From an uncultured Flavobacterium sp. (GTDB lineage: Bacteria > Bacteroidota > Bacteroidia > Flavobacteriales > Flavobacteriaceae): a DNA stretch of 42,509 bases. The notes beneath the pieces are model-generated. The model saw nothing but the letters and a program-made list of their open reading frames with translations, did no database searches and was not told the origin of the DNA. The stretch is from positions 1-42,509 of the forward strand of contig CAKUAD010000014.1 in NCBI GenBank assembly GCA_934636265.1, written 5' to 3'. Positions within the stretch are counted from its first letter, which is position 1. Each line of letters starts with the position of its first letter. Shown here piece by piece: positions 23,928 through 33,031 of the stretch. The translations under genes and the position numbers were made by a program.

Positions 23928-24590
23928 ATGAAAATCTTGATTATAGAAGATGAGCCGGGGATTATGGCCTTTTTAAAGCAAGGACTGGAAGAAGAAGGCT
24001 TTGAAGCGGCCACCGCGGGAACCGGCGAGTTGGGCCTTGAAATGGTTGCCACCTGCAAGCCTGACCTGATCCTGCTTGACTGGATGCTCCCTGGCTTAAG
24101 CGGACTTGAGGTTTGCCGCGCCTTGCGAACCACAAACCAGAAAACGCCTGTCATTTTCCTGACCGCCAAGGATACGTTGCAGGAAACCATCGACGGCTTG
24201 CGCGCGGGCGCCAACGATTACATCAAAAAACCTTTTCACTTTGAAGAACTGCTGGAGCGCATCCGTATACAGTTCAGATCATCCGAGACTCCTGTGAAGA
24301 TGGAATTTGGACAGTTGGTCATTTGGCCATCCATGCACAAAGTCACGGTGGGCAAAGACGAGGTGGCGTTTACGCATCGCGAATTTGAACTGTTGATTTA
24401 CCTTGCCAAAAACCAGGGCAACATCTGCAGTCGCAAAGACATCATCGAGAACGTCTGGGACATCCATTTTGACTCTGACACCAGTGTAATTGACGTATTT
24501 GTCAATGCCATCCGTCGCAAGCTTAAACCTTACGCCAAGGACAATCTGATCCGAACCATACGCGGAACGGGCTACGCCATTGAATCCTGA
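23928..24590 (+). CDS. OmpR-family response regulator
   Basis: A 220-residue two-component regulator. The receiver domain (1-115) has the acidic pair in IIEDEPG, phospho-acceptor D51 (LLDWMLPG), the T in FLTAKD and K in YIKKPF. The C-terminal winged-helix domain (125-220) ends in TIRGTGYAIES, as in OmpR/PhoB proteins. Starts at 23922 (two residues longer) or 23928 are both possible. It is followed by its histidine kinase after 3 bp. Position just upstream of a metal RND pump suggests a CzcR/CusR-like role. Confidence 0.93.
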   Translation: MKILIIEDEPGIMAFLKQGLEEEGFEAATAGTGELGLEMVATCKPDLILLDWMLPGLSGLEVCRALRTTNQKTPVIFLTAKDTLQETIDGLRAGANDYIKKPFHFEELLERIRIQFRSSETPVKMEFGQLVIWPSMHKVTVGKDEVAFTHREFELLIYLAKNQGNICSRKDIIENVWDIHFDSDTSVIDVFVNAIRRKLKPYAKDNLIRTIRGTGYAIES

Positions 24591-24593
24591 CCT

Positions 24594-25964
24594 ATGAAGC
24601 CAATGTCCTTTAGAAACCGGATTGCCCTGAACTTTATCATCGCCACGGCCGTGCTTACCGGGGTAGTATTCGCGGTGATTTACTTTACGGTGCATTCAGG
24701 TGTTTATCAGGATCTGGACCGTGATCTGGAGGCTGAAATCGCATCGCTGATGGGTGAAATCACCATCACTGCCGACGGATTTTCAATCCCGGAGGAGGAA
24801 TGGACGGAAAATGAACACAACACCGTGGCCATCAACCCGATCTTTATTGAATTTATAAACCGCGAAGGAAAAGTGGTCAAGCGATCGCCCAACCTGAAAA
24901 AAGCGGTGATGGCTATCGGTGCCGACGGATTTTCAAATAGCAGCCTAAAGGGTTCGGCCATTCGCCGGTATCAGGTGGCAGTTCGCCACAACCAAGAGGT
25001 GGTCGGCCAAATTGTCGTGGCCACGCCCATGGAAGAGCCTTTAAACCTGCTTAAAAAACTGAGTCAGGTTTTGGCAGGCGGTTATTTGTTAATGATGGTG
25101 GCACTATTTGCGATGGCGCGATGGCTAGCCGGTAGGAGCATTGCGCCCGTTACCGATATGATTGAAACCGCCCGGCAAATTACGCGCAGCAATCTGGAAC
25201 AGCGAATCCCCATGCCTGCCAAACGCGACGAACTTTATACGCTTGCGCAAACCATAAATGCACTGCTCGACCGGCTTGAGGATGCTTTGGCCCGGGAGAA
25301 ACAGTTTACATCAGATGCGTCACACGAACTTCGCACGCCGCTGGCTGTTATTAAAGGAACGCTGGAGGTATTACTGCGCAAACCTCGTGAACGTGAAGAA
25401 TATGAATCAAAAGTTAGATATTGCTTAAGAGAACTTGACCGGCTCAATGTCCTTGTCGATCAGCTGTTGATGCTGGCGCGATATGAAAGCCGTCAACATC
25501 CCGTTAGTATCCAACCGGTAACCGTCAACGCGCTATTCTATGACGTTACGGCCCGGCACAGTGCCCTTATCGCACAAAAAAAGCTCCGGATTGATTATCG
25601 CATTGATCCTAACCTGACGCTGGAAACCGACGAATTCCTGCTGTCAAGCATACTGGACAACCTGATTGAAAACGCCGTGAAATACAGCCTGGACGGCCAA
25701 TCTATTGTACTGGAGGCTGCGCAGGACGGCGCCTGTATGCGTTTTGTCATTCAGGATTCAGGGATCGGCATTCCCGAACAAGACCTTGATAAAATCTTCC
25801 TGCCGTTTTTTAGGTCGCGCACTACGCCCCAACAGACATCCGGAACAGGAATCGGCCTTTCTATCGTTGCCCGGCTTTGCAACCTGCTGGGCGGAGAGAT
25901 TTTGGCATTTTCAAAACCCAATAAAGGTACCCGCATTGAAGTGTCCTTGCCTTTACATCAATAA
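24594..25964 (+). CDS. Sensor histidine kinase
   Basis: A 456-residue membrane kinase: TM1 (about 13-35), a periplasmic sensor domain (36-155), TM2 (about 160-180), HAMP, the DHp helix with H244 (SDASHELRTP), then the HATPase domain with N box (DNLIENAVKYS), G1 (DSGIGIPE), F box and G2 (GTGIGLSI). It pairs with the OmpR-type regulator 3 bp upstream. Metal sensing is suggested by the adjacent CzcA/CusA-type efflux genes but not shown by any metal motif in the sensor domain. Confidence 0.93.
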   Translation: MKPMSFRNRIALNFIIATAVLTGVVFAVIYFTVHSGVYQDLDRDLEAEIASLMGEITITADGFSIPEEEWTENEHNTVAINPIFIEFINREGKVVKRSPNLKKAVMAIGADGFSNSSLKGSAIRRYQVAVRHNQEVVGQIVVATPMEEPLNLLKKLSQVLAGGYLLMMVALFAMARWLAGRSIAPVTDMIETARQITRSNLEQRIPMPAKRDELYTLAQTINALLDRLEDALAREKQFTSDASHELRTPLAVIKGTLEVLLRKPREREEYESKVRYCLRELDRLNVLVDQLLMLARYESRQHPVSIQPVTVNALFYDVTARHSALIAQKKLRIDYRIDPNLTLETDEFLLSSILDNLIENAVKYSLDGQSIVLEAAQDGACMRFVIQDSGIGIPEQDLDKIFLPFFRSRTTPQQTSGTGIGLSIVARLCNLLGGEILAFSKPNKGTRIEVSLPLHQ

Positions 25965-25981
25965 ATTTGTTACATTTGAAT

Positions 25982-26359
25982 GTGAAAAAGCGCGTAACAC
26001 TACTTCTTCTTTTTGCCTATCTGATGGGTGCGACGCCGCTTGGTGAAATCGTAAAGCTTCCCGTCTTACTGGGTCACTACCTTGAGCACTCCCCCGACGG
26101 CAGCCTGTCGTTCACCGAATTTTTAAAAATCCATTACGACGAAAACCAGCCGCACCATGCGCACGAATCACACGGCGACCTTCCCTTTAAAAGCTACTCA
26201 TCGCTGGTAATCACGGACCTGGTCCACCCGCCGACGATTGCCATCCAAGCATTCCGCACCTCTTTATGCCTCGAACGATCCGATAATTTTTCGGCGTCAG
26301 TGTACACCTATTCCTCAAAATTCCAGACGGCCATCTGGCAACCACCGCGCACCTGCTGA
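25982..26359 (+). CDS. Small His-containing hypothetical protein before the RND pump
   Basis: A 125-residue protein if started at the GTG at 25982; TTG at 25967 would add five residues. No ATG is available. There is an N-terminal hydrophobic segment (VTLLLLFAYLMGATPL), then a His-rich stretch (LGHYLEH and QPHHAHESHG) that could bind metal. It lies between the kinase stop (17 bp) and the RND gene, and I recall similar proteins at this place in flavobacterial metal-efflux loci. The exact function is unknown. Confidence 0.65.
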   Translation: MKKRVTLLLLFAYLMGATPLGEIVKLPVLLGHYLEHSPDGSLSFTEFLKIHYDENQPHHAHESHGDLPFKSYSSLVITDLVHPPTIAIQAFRTSLCLERSDNFSASVYTYSSKFQTAIWQPPRTC

Positions 26360-26408
26360 TCTTTTCATGGAACGCTGTTCCGCATTTATTTACTGAAAAA
26401 GATTAGTT

Positions 26409-29400
26409 ATGCTTACAAAAATCATCGAGTTTTCCGTCAGGAACAAACTCATCATAGGGCTATTTGTCATCGCCCTTTTGGGTTACGGATCGTATCAGGT
26501 ATCGCAATTGCCCGTTGATGCCGTACCCGATATTACCAATAACCAGATTCAGGTTATCACGACAGCGCCTTCATTTGGCGCCACGGATATCGAAAGGCTG
26601 GTCACCTTCCCGATAGAACAAGCCACCGGGAACATTCCGGGCATGACCGAGATGCGCAGCTTTTCGCGCTTTGGCCTTTCGCTGGTTACCATCGTATTTG
26701 AAGACGACGTGGACATTTACTGGGCGCGCCAGCAGGTGGCCGAGCGGCTTCAGCAAGTCCAGAATGAAATCCCGAAAGGCATCGGAACGCCTACGCTTGG
26801 CCCCATTTCATCGGGCTTGGGCGAAATTTACCAGTATGTCATCCACCCAAAAGAAGGTTACGAACAAAAATACGACGTCACGCAGTTGCGCACAGTTCAG
26901 GATTGGATTGTAAGGCGGCAATTGCTGGGCGTAAAAGGCGTGGCCGAAGTGAGCAGCTTTGGCGGAAAACTCAAGCAGTTTGAAATTGCCATCAACCCCG
27001 ATAAACTCAACGCCTACGGACTGACCATACAGGACGTTTACGACGCGGTTGAAGCCAGCAACCAAAACACCGGCGGCTCTTACATTGAAAAAGGCCCGAC
27101 GGTTTTGTACATCCGTACGGAAGGTCTCTTAAAAAACATCGATGACATTGGCAACATCGCCATCGCAACCGACAATCACCCCAGCCCCGTCTTTGTGCGC
27201 GACATAGCAAAAATACGGACGGGATACGCCACGCGGTTTGGGGCGCTTTGTTACAACGACGAGGGCGAAGTTGCCGGCGGTATCGTGATGATGCTCAAGG
27301 GCGCCAACAGCAGCCAGGTGATCAAAGACGTCAAGGCGCGGGTGGCCGAAATCCAGAAAACGCTGCCGGAAGGACTCGTCATTGAACCGTTTCTGGACCG
27401 GACAAAAATGGTAGACAACGCCATACGCACGGTCGAGACCAACTTGCTTGAAGGCGCGCTCATCGTGCTTTTCGTATTGGTGTTGTTGCTCGGAAACCTC
27501 AGAGCGGGGCTCTTGGTGGCGTCGGTGATCCCGCTCTCGATGCTTTTTGCCATTTCCATGATGAATGCATTTGGCGTCAGCGGAAACCTGATGAGTCTTG
27601 GCGCGCTGGACTTTGGACTCATTGTGGACGGCGCGGTTATCATTGTCGAGGCTGTCATGCACAAAATGGCCCCGTCAAAAACTACAGGCGGCGTGCGGAT
27701 ATCCAAAAAGGAAATGGACAAAACCGTTATCGGATCGGCCAGCAAAATGATGAACAGCGCGGTATTTGGCCAAATCATCATCCTGATTGTCTACCTCCCG
27801 ATCTTTGCACTCGAGGGCATTGAAGGAAAAATGTTCAAGCCGATGGCACAGACCGTCGCATTTGCCCTTATGGGAGCGTTTATCCTTTCGCTTACCTACA
27901 TCCCGATGATGAGTGCGTTTTTCCTGAGCAAAAAGACCGCATCGGGCCCGAATTTTTCCGACCGCATCATGAACAAACTCGAAAACTACTATCAGGCCCA
28001 GCTTAAACAGGCGCTCAGAATCCCAAAGATTGTTCTTGGCGTGACGGCCGCCCTGTTTGTGGCAGCTGTCATACTGATGACCAATATGGGCGGCGAATTT
28101 ATCCCGGAGCTGGAAGAAGGTGATTTTGCCGTCGACACGCGTGTATTGGCCGGAAGCAACCTTAACGTCACCATCGAGCACACGCAAAAAGCCGCACATG
28201 TACTCCTGACGCGATTCCCGGAAGTTGAAAAAGTGGTTACCAAAATAGGCAGCGGCGAGGTTCCTACCGACCCCATGCCGATGGAAGCCAGCGACCTGAT
28301 GGTAATCTTGAAGCACAAAGATGAATGGACGTCGGCCAAAACCTTTGACGAGCTGGCCGATAAAATGCGCAAGGCGTTAGAAGATGTTCCCGGAATCACC
28401 GTCGGGTTCCAATTTCCGGTTCAGATGCGTTTTAACGAACTGATGACCGGCGCCCGACAGGACGTTGTGGTCAAAATTTTTGGCGAAAACCTGGACAGCC
28501 TGGCGCGTTCGGCGGCCGATTTGGGCAAAATAGCCTCGAGCGTTCCCGGCGCCATCAACATTTACGTTGAACCCGTGACGGGAATCCCGCAGGCTATTGT
28601 GGAGTATGACCGCAACAGCATAGCGCAATACGGACTGTCGATAGCGCACGTCAACGATATGGTCAATACGGCATTTGCGGGCAAAAGCGCAGGATTGGTG
28701 TTTGAAGATGAAAAGCGCTTTGAACTCGTGCTCCGCCTTGACCAGGATCAGCGACGCAATCTGGAAGACATCCGCAACCTGCTCATCCCGACGCCTTCCG
28801 GACAACAAATCAGATTGTCACAAGTGGCCAATGTTGACATCAAGGACGGACCAAACCAGATTCAGCGCGAAGATGCCAAACGCCGCATCGTGGTAGGCTT
28901 TAACGTTCAGGGACGCGACGTTCAGACCATTGTCAATGAATTGCAGGCCAAAGTGGGATCCCAACTGAAACTGCCCACAGGTTATTACGTCACTTATGGC
29001 GGGGCGTTTGAAAACCTTAACCATGCCAAGGACCGTCTGATGGTTGCCGTTCCCGTAGCACTCATCCTGATTTTTATCCTGCTGTTCTTTGCCTTTGGAT
29101 CGGTTCGTCATGGCTTGCTGATTTACACTGCCATTCCGCTTTCGGCCATTGGTGGCATTTACTTTTTGGCGCTTCGCGGAATGCCGTTCAGCATTAGTGC
29201 CGGCGTAGGGTTTATTGCGCTGTTTGGCGTGGCGGTACTCAACGGAATCGTGCTCATTGCCGAATTTAACCGATACAAAAAGGAAGGCATGACTAATCTT
29301 ACCCAAATTGTTCTGCGCGGTACCCGAACCCGACTTCGCCCAGTGCTTATGACGGCCCTTGTGGCATCTCTAGGATTTTTGCCGATGGCCCTGAGCAACG

Positions 29401-30740
29401 GAGCCGGCGCCGAAGTACAACGCCCGCTGGCCACCGTGGTGATTGGCGGACTTGTGGTAGCCACGCTGCTTACACTTTTTATCCTTCCTATATTGTACAT
29501 TATGTTTGAAAGAGGAGTTGCCATCCGTCCCAATACCGGTGCGGCAGTGATCATCGCGCTGCTGTTCAGTGTCAATTTACAGGCGCAACAACGCTTGACG
29601 CTTGAGCAGGCGCTTGAACTGGCCGTTAAGAACAACCAATCGGTAAAAAGCGAAAAACTCAAAGCTGATTACCGCAAGATGCTCACGCGATCGGCCGCCG
29701 ATATTCCGCAAACGCAGGTACTGGCCGAGGTTGGACAGATCAACAGCGCCTACTCGGATTCAAAATTCGGGATTGCGCAATCGCTGTCTATGCCTTGGGT
29801 TTACAAGCGCCAGCGAAAAGTATTGGACGAAGAGTGGAAATTGGCCGTAATGGGCGGTTCACTGCGGGAATTGGAGATAAAAAAAGCCGTAACACAAGGT
29901 TTTTACCAATATCTCGTGCTGGAAGAGCGCGAAAAGCTGCTCCAGCAAGCGGATTCTCTTTATGGAAGCTTTTTTGAAAAGGCTGATTTGAGGCTGCAAA
30001 CCGGCGAAAGTAATGTTCTGGAAAAATCGACCGCCGAAACTCAGCAGGCCGCCGTGTCGATGCAACTCCACCAGGTGCGCCGCGAACTGGAGGTGTTGCG
30101 CATGGAACTTCAACTACTTTTGAATCAGGAGGAAGCGTTTGTTCCCAAGGTAAATCCCAAAGTTTTGCAGCTGCAACCGGGCGAATCACAAATCAGCCAC
30201 TTGAGCGTTCAGATGCTCGACAAACAACGGGAAGTGGCCAAGGCCCAGATAAGCGCCGAGAAAGCGAGATTGTCACCCGAGGTTACCGTTGGATTTTACA
30301 ACAACAGCTTTAGGGGAATCGGGCCGGATGAAAAATTGTACGGAGCGGGCGACAGGTTCAGTTCAGTTCAGTTTGGACTTGGGATTCCGGTTTTTGCTAC
30401 CAGTCAGCGGGCCAGGATACGTGCGGCAAAGGTGGCGGCCCAGGTGGCTGATGCCGATTATGAGCAGGGCCGACTTTCCATGAACGCCAAAATTCGTCAA
30501 TTGACCGCGACGCATCAGGAGTTGACGCGCGCGCTTGATTACTTTAAATCGTCTGGATTGCAAAATGCGCAAACCATCAGCCGGACGGCGCAGCATCAGT
30601 TTGACGACGGGGAAATCAACTTTCTGGATTATGTCCTTCTCGTCAACCAATCGCTGTCGATCAGCAATAACTATTTGGACACGCTGGAACAACTCAACCA
30701 AATTACCATCGAATTAAATTACCTTTCAAGCCATGAATAA
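26409..30740 (+). CDS. CzcA/CusA-type heavy-metal RND pump fused to a TolC-like outer-membrane factor
   Basis: A 1443-residue fusion. Residues 1 to about 1035 are a full heavy-metal RND transporter with 12 transmembrane helices, starting MLTKIIEFSVRNKLIIG. It carries DFGLIVDGAVIIVEA at about 401-415, the motif typical of the Zn/Co/Cd/Ni (CzcA) class rather than CusA. Residues about 1060-1443 are a TolC/CzcC-like outer-membrane factor with long coiled-coil helices (LTLEQALELAVKNNQSVKSE). Between them lies a signal-peptide-like segment ending LQAQQ (1057-1061). The adaptor gene overlaps its end by 8 bp. Together they form a tripartite metal efflux pump. Such fusions occur in Flavobacteria; the metal is not proven. 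Confidence 0.93.
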   Translation: MLTKIIEFSVRNKLIIGLFVIALLGYGSYQVSQLPVDAVPDITNNQIQVITTAPSFGATDIERLVTFPIEQATGNIPGMTEMRSFSRFGLSLVTIVFEDDVDIYWARQQVAERLQQVQNEIPKGIGTPTLGPISSGLGEIYQYVIHPKEGYEQKYDVTQLRTVQDWIVRRQLLGVKGVAEVSSFGGKLKQFEIAINPDKLNAYGLTIQDVYDAVEASNQNTGGSYIEKGPTVLYIRTEGLLKNIDDIGNIAIATDNHPSPVFVRDIAKIRTGYATRFGALCYNDEGEVAGGIVMMLKGANSSQVIKDVKARVAEIQKTLPEGLVIEPFLDRTKMVDNAIRTVETNLLEGALIVLFVLVLLLGNLRAGLLVASVIPLSMLFAISMMNAFGVSGNLMSLGALDFGLIVDGAVIIVEAVMHKMAPSKTTGGVRISKKEMDKTVIGSASKMMNSAVFGQIIILIVYLPIFALEGIEGKMFKPMAQTVAFALMGAFILSLTYIPMMSAFFLSKKTASGPNFSDRIMNKLENYYQAQLKQALRIPKIVLGVTAALFVAAVILMTNMGGEFIPELEEGDFAVDTRVLAGSNLNVTIEHTQKAAHVLLTRFPEVEKVVTKIGSGEVPTDPMPMEASDLMVILKHKDEWTSAKTFDELADKMRKALEDVPGITVGFQFPVQMRFNELMTGARQDVVVKIFGENLDSLARSAADLGKIASSVPGAINIYVEPVTGIPQAIVEYDRNSIAQYGLSIAHVNDMVNTAFAGKSAGLVFEDEKRFELVLRLDQDQRRNLEDIRNLLIPTPSGQQIRLSQVANVDIKDGPNQIQREDAKRRIVVGFNVQGRDVQTIVNELQAKVGSQLKLPTGYYVTYGGAFENLNHAKDRLMVAVPVALILIFILLFFAFGSVRHGLLIYTAIPLSAIGGIYFLALRGMPFSISAGVGFIALFGVAVLNGIVLIAEFNRYKKEGMTNLTQIVLRGTRTRLRPVLMTALVASLGFLPMALSNGAGAEVQRPLATVVIGGLVVATLLTLFILPILYIMFERGVAIRPNTGAAVIIALLFSVNLQAQQRLTLEQALELAVKNNQSVKSEKLKADYRKMLTRSAADIPQTQVLAEVGQINSAYSDSKFGIAQSLSMPWVYKRQRKVLDEEWKLAVMGGSLRELEIKKAVTQGFYQYLVLEEREKLLQQADSLYGSFFEKADLRLQTGESNVLEKSTAETQQAAVSMQLHQVRRELEVLRMELQLLLNQEEAFVPKVNPKVLQLQPGESQISHLSVQMLDKQREVAKAQISAEKARLSPEVTVGFYNNSFRGIGPDEKLYGAGDRFSSVQFGLGIPVFATSQRARIRAAKVAAQVADADYEQGRLSMNAKIRQLTATHQELTRALDYFKSSGLQNAQTISRTAQHQFDDGEINFLDYVLLVNQSLSISNNYLDTLEQLNQITIELNYLSSHE

Positions 30741-31854
30741 AGCACTTCTATATATTGCCGCCTTGGGACTTATCTGGTCCTGCAAAGAAAACACGCCAGT
30801 CGAAGATCCGGCGCCCACACCCGAGGAAACCATAGTAACGCTCACTGATGCACAAATGCGCAACGCGGGAATCCAGACAATGGTTCCGACCGTTAAAAAC
30901 ATATCGGCACTGGTTAAAGTAAACGGAAAAATCACGGTAACGCCCGAAAATATGGTGTCGGTAAGCGCGCCGCTGGGCGGATACGTCAAAAACATACAGC
31001 TTTTGCCCGGGGCCATGGTGCGCAAGGGCGATGTGATTGCCACGCTGGAGGACCGACAGTTTGTGGAACTACAGGAGGAATACCTGGTGGTCAAGTCGAA
31101 ACTGGCATTTGCGGAAAAAGAGTTTACGCGCCAATCCAAGCTGAACCGCCAGCAAGCCAGTAGCGATAAAGTGACCCAGCAGGCCGAGGCCGATTTTAAC
31201 AGCCTGCAGATCTCATTGAATGCTTTGGCGCAAAAACTTGAATTGATCAACATTAATCCGCAAAAACTGACAGCATCGGGTATTACGTCGTCGGTTAACC
31301 TGTACAGCCCGATTGCCGGAACCGTGAGTAAGGTGAATGTCAACGTGGGAATGTACGCTTCACCACAGGATGTTTTGCTCGAACTGATGGGCACAAACAA
31401 CCTCATTTTGCAACTCAACGTCTTTGAAAAGGATGCGGCAAGAATAAAGGTAGGCCAGTCGCTTTTTGCCTACAGCAACGCCAACGACAAGCAGTACGAT
31501 TGCCGGGTAGTGCTGGTTGGAAAGGCAATTGGCGCCACCGGACTTATTCCCGTCCACTGTACATTTAACAAACCTGACAATCTGCTGATGCCCGGTATGT
31601 ACATGAATGCCGAGATTGAGATTGAGCAGTCGCGCAAGGATGCGGTTCCCGAGGAAAGCGTGGTAGGGTTTGAAGGCAAGGAATTCGTGTTTGTTGCGTT
31701 AGGCCGTCAAAAGTATGAGATTCTGGAAGTTAACACCGGCGAAAAGGAACACGGCTGGATCCAGATCCTGAACGCCGAAGACCTTAAAAACAGGCCGGTA
31801 GTCAGCAAGGGAGCTTATACCCTTTTGATGAAAATGAAGAACAAGGAAGAATAA
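30733..31854 (+). CDS. RND efflux periplasmic adaptor (CzcB/CusB-like lipoprotein)
   Basis: A 373-residue membrane fusion protein with a lipobox (LIWSC, C17). A barrel-sandwich/lipoyl domain includes SVSAPLGGYVKNIQLLPG, then a helical hairpin (about 105-180), the second lipoyl half YSPIAGTVSKVNV, a beta-barrel domain, and a C-terminal membrane-proximal domain. It links the inner-membrane pump to the outer-membrane factor. It overlaps the fusion gene by 8 bp, so the two are translationally coupled, and ends at a terminator. Confidence 0.92.
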   Translation: MNKALLYIAALGLIWSCKENTPVEDPAPTPEETIVTLTDAQMRNAGIQTMVPTVKNISALVKVNGKITVTPENMVSVSAPLGGYVKNIQLLPGAMVRKGDVIATLEDRQFVELQEEYLVVKSKLAFAEKEFTRQSKLNRQQASSDKVTQQAEADFNSLQISLNALAQKLELININPQKLTASGITSSVNLYSPIAGTVSKVNVNVGMYASPQDVLLELMGTNNLILQLNVFEKDAARIKVGQSLFAYSNANDKQYDCRVVLVGKAIGATGLIPVHCTFNKPDNLLMPGMYMNAEIEIEQSRKDAVPEESVVGFEGKEFVFVALGRQKYEILEVNTGEKEHGWIQILNAEDLKNRPVVSKGAYTLLMKMKNKEE

Positions 31855-31875
31855 AATCGTAGTTCAGGATTGTTT

Positions 31876-31902
31876 AAGGCTGCCATCGGTGGCCTTTTTT
31901 TT
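31876..31902 (+). terminator. Terminator after the RND operon
   Basis: AAGGCTGCC (31876-31884), loop ATC, GGTGGCCTT (31888-31896), then a T-run to 31902. It overlaps the stop of the convergent CopD-like gene. Confidence 0.8.
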
Positions 31903-32347
31903 ATCCGAACCGGACAAAAGTTCCCAGTACGAGCATTGAAACCCCGAGTAGCGTCACCCCTGTGATATGCCAAACCAGGACCTTGAGCGGAACCGAACCG
32001 CGGACTACACCGGAAATTACCCAAAGCTGAGCGCTGATCGCAAAGCTTACCGTGGCCAAGAGCAAAAGAAGCTTTAAGGACACGATCTTTTCAAGCGGTG
32101 TGGAAAAGGTAAACCACGAACGCGGCATCACACCGTAATCTATCGCCATGGCCACGCCTGAAGCGACTAGAATTACCAGCGCAGGAATCCCGATCCTGCC
32201 GTAGCGCACCTCAAAATCGAGTATCAAATTTTTGTCTGAATTTGCCATCGCAGCGGGAACAATTCCTACAAAAAGAACAAGATGACCACCCACCCATATG
32301 GCTGCCGCCAACAGGTGAGCTATGAGCAGAAAGTGATGATAATGCAT
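31901..32347 (-). CDS. CopD-like integral membrane protein
   Basis: A 148-residue protein with four transmembrane segments, starting MHYHHFLLIAHLLAAAIWVGGHL. The paired His residues near TM1 and the AIWVGGH segment resemble the copper resistance D (CopD) domain family. It may move or sense copper or bind haem; the specific role is unknown. Its promoter faces the nos operon and carries a Crp/Fnr-type operator at 32400-32415 upstream of a TATATTTA box. This links it to the denitrification genes, which need copper for NosZ. Confidence 0.7.
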   Translation of the reverse strand: MHYHHFLLIAHLLAAAIWVGGHLVLFVGIVPAAMANSDKNLILDFEVRYGRIGIPALVILVASGVAMAIDYGVMPRSWFTFSTPLEKIVSLKLLLLLATVSFAISAQLWVISGVVRGSVPLKVLVWHITGVTLLGVSMLVLGTFVRFG

Positions 32348-32370
32348 TGTAATGCTTCCTTTTAAATGTT

Positions 32371-32415
32371 TAAATATAGCGGTTAAGTGGTTACTTTTTT
32401 ATGACTCAGATCACA
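32371..32415 (-). promoter_or_regulatory. Operator and -7 box of the CopD-like gene
   Basis: TATGACTCAGATCACA (32400-32415) matches TATGA-N6-TCAYR. On the minus strand TATATTTA (32378-32371) starts 29.5 bp from the operator centre. Confidence 0.5.
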
Positions 32416-32463
32416 GTTTATCTAAGGAGCGATTACAAATTTCTTCTTAAAATATTTTTTGAC

Positions 32464-32509
32464 TATGACTGCAATCATAAAATATTATTGTACCTTGAGA
32501 ATACTTTTG
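32464..32509 (+). promoter_or_regulatory. Operator and -7 box of the nos operon
   Basis: The palindrome TATGACTGCAATCATA (32464-32479) is followed by TACTTTTG (32502-32509), 30.5 bp from the operator centre. This places the operator near -41.5, the class II activator position. No -33 TTG is found, as expected for an activator-dependent promoter. Confidence 0.65.
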
Positions 32510-32531
32510 TGTAATAATAAACTGAACTATT

Positions 32532-33002
32532 ATGAGAAAATTAGCATTAATCCTATTGGCCATGGGAATTCTAAGTTCCTGCGGCAAGGAAAAGAAGCAA
32601 GAGGGCGATGATTTTTCCATGCCGGAAGAAACAACTGCATCGTCACCGTCTGATTATGATCCAAAACGGGGCGAAGGTAAATACGACAAGGTTGACCTCT
32701 CTCCCACTCTCGACAAAGCTCTGGCCACCCAAGGTGAAAATGTATCCAACGTAAAGTGCTTGTCCTGTCACAAGACCACCGATGAAAAGCTGGTTGGGCC
32801 GGGATGGGCCGGTGTTACGGAAAGACGCCGTCCGGAGTGGATTATGAACTTTATCACCAATCCTGACCCGATGATCGACAAAGATCCGGAAGTACAGGCG
32901 CAACTCGAAATTTGTCTGGTCCGTATGCCAAACCAGGGTCTAAGCGATAACGATGCGCGCTCCATTCTTGAATACATGCGCAAAATTGACGGCGTACAAT
33001 AA
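32532..33002 (+). CDS. Lipoprotein c-type cytochrome of the nos operon
   Basis: A 156-residue exported lipoprotein (lipobox LSSC, C17) with one haem-attachment site, C76-L-S-C79-H80, and a likely distal ligand M132 (VRMPNQG). The haem domain spans about 65-156. It is first gene of the nos operon, 29 bp before nosZ. It is the probable electron donor to N2O reductase, replacing the NosR/NosX route, as in clade II nos clusters. It belongs to the small cytochrome c class I. Confidence 0.9.
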   Translation: MRKLALILLAMGILSSCGKEKKQEGDDFSMPEETTASSPSDYDPKRGEGKYDKVDLSPTLDKALATQGENVSNVKCLSCHKTTDEKLVGPGWAGVTERRRPEWIMNFITNPDPMIDKDPEVQAQLEICLVRMPNQGLSDNDARSILEYMRKIDGVQ

Positions 33003-33031
33003 CGTCAACCTTAACAAAACCTAATTACAAA

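Noticed and set aside
29500..29600. Frameshift or assembly error joining pump and outer-membrane factor
   Set aside because: The frame is continuous with normal codon use on both sides, and such fusions occur in Flavobacteria, so a true fusion is more likely.
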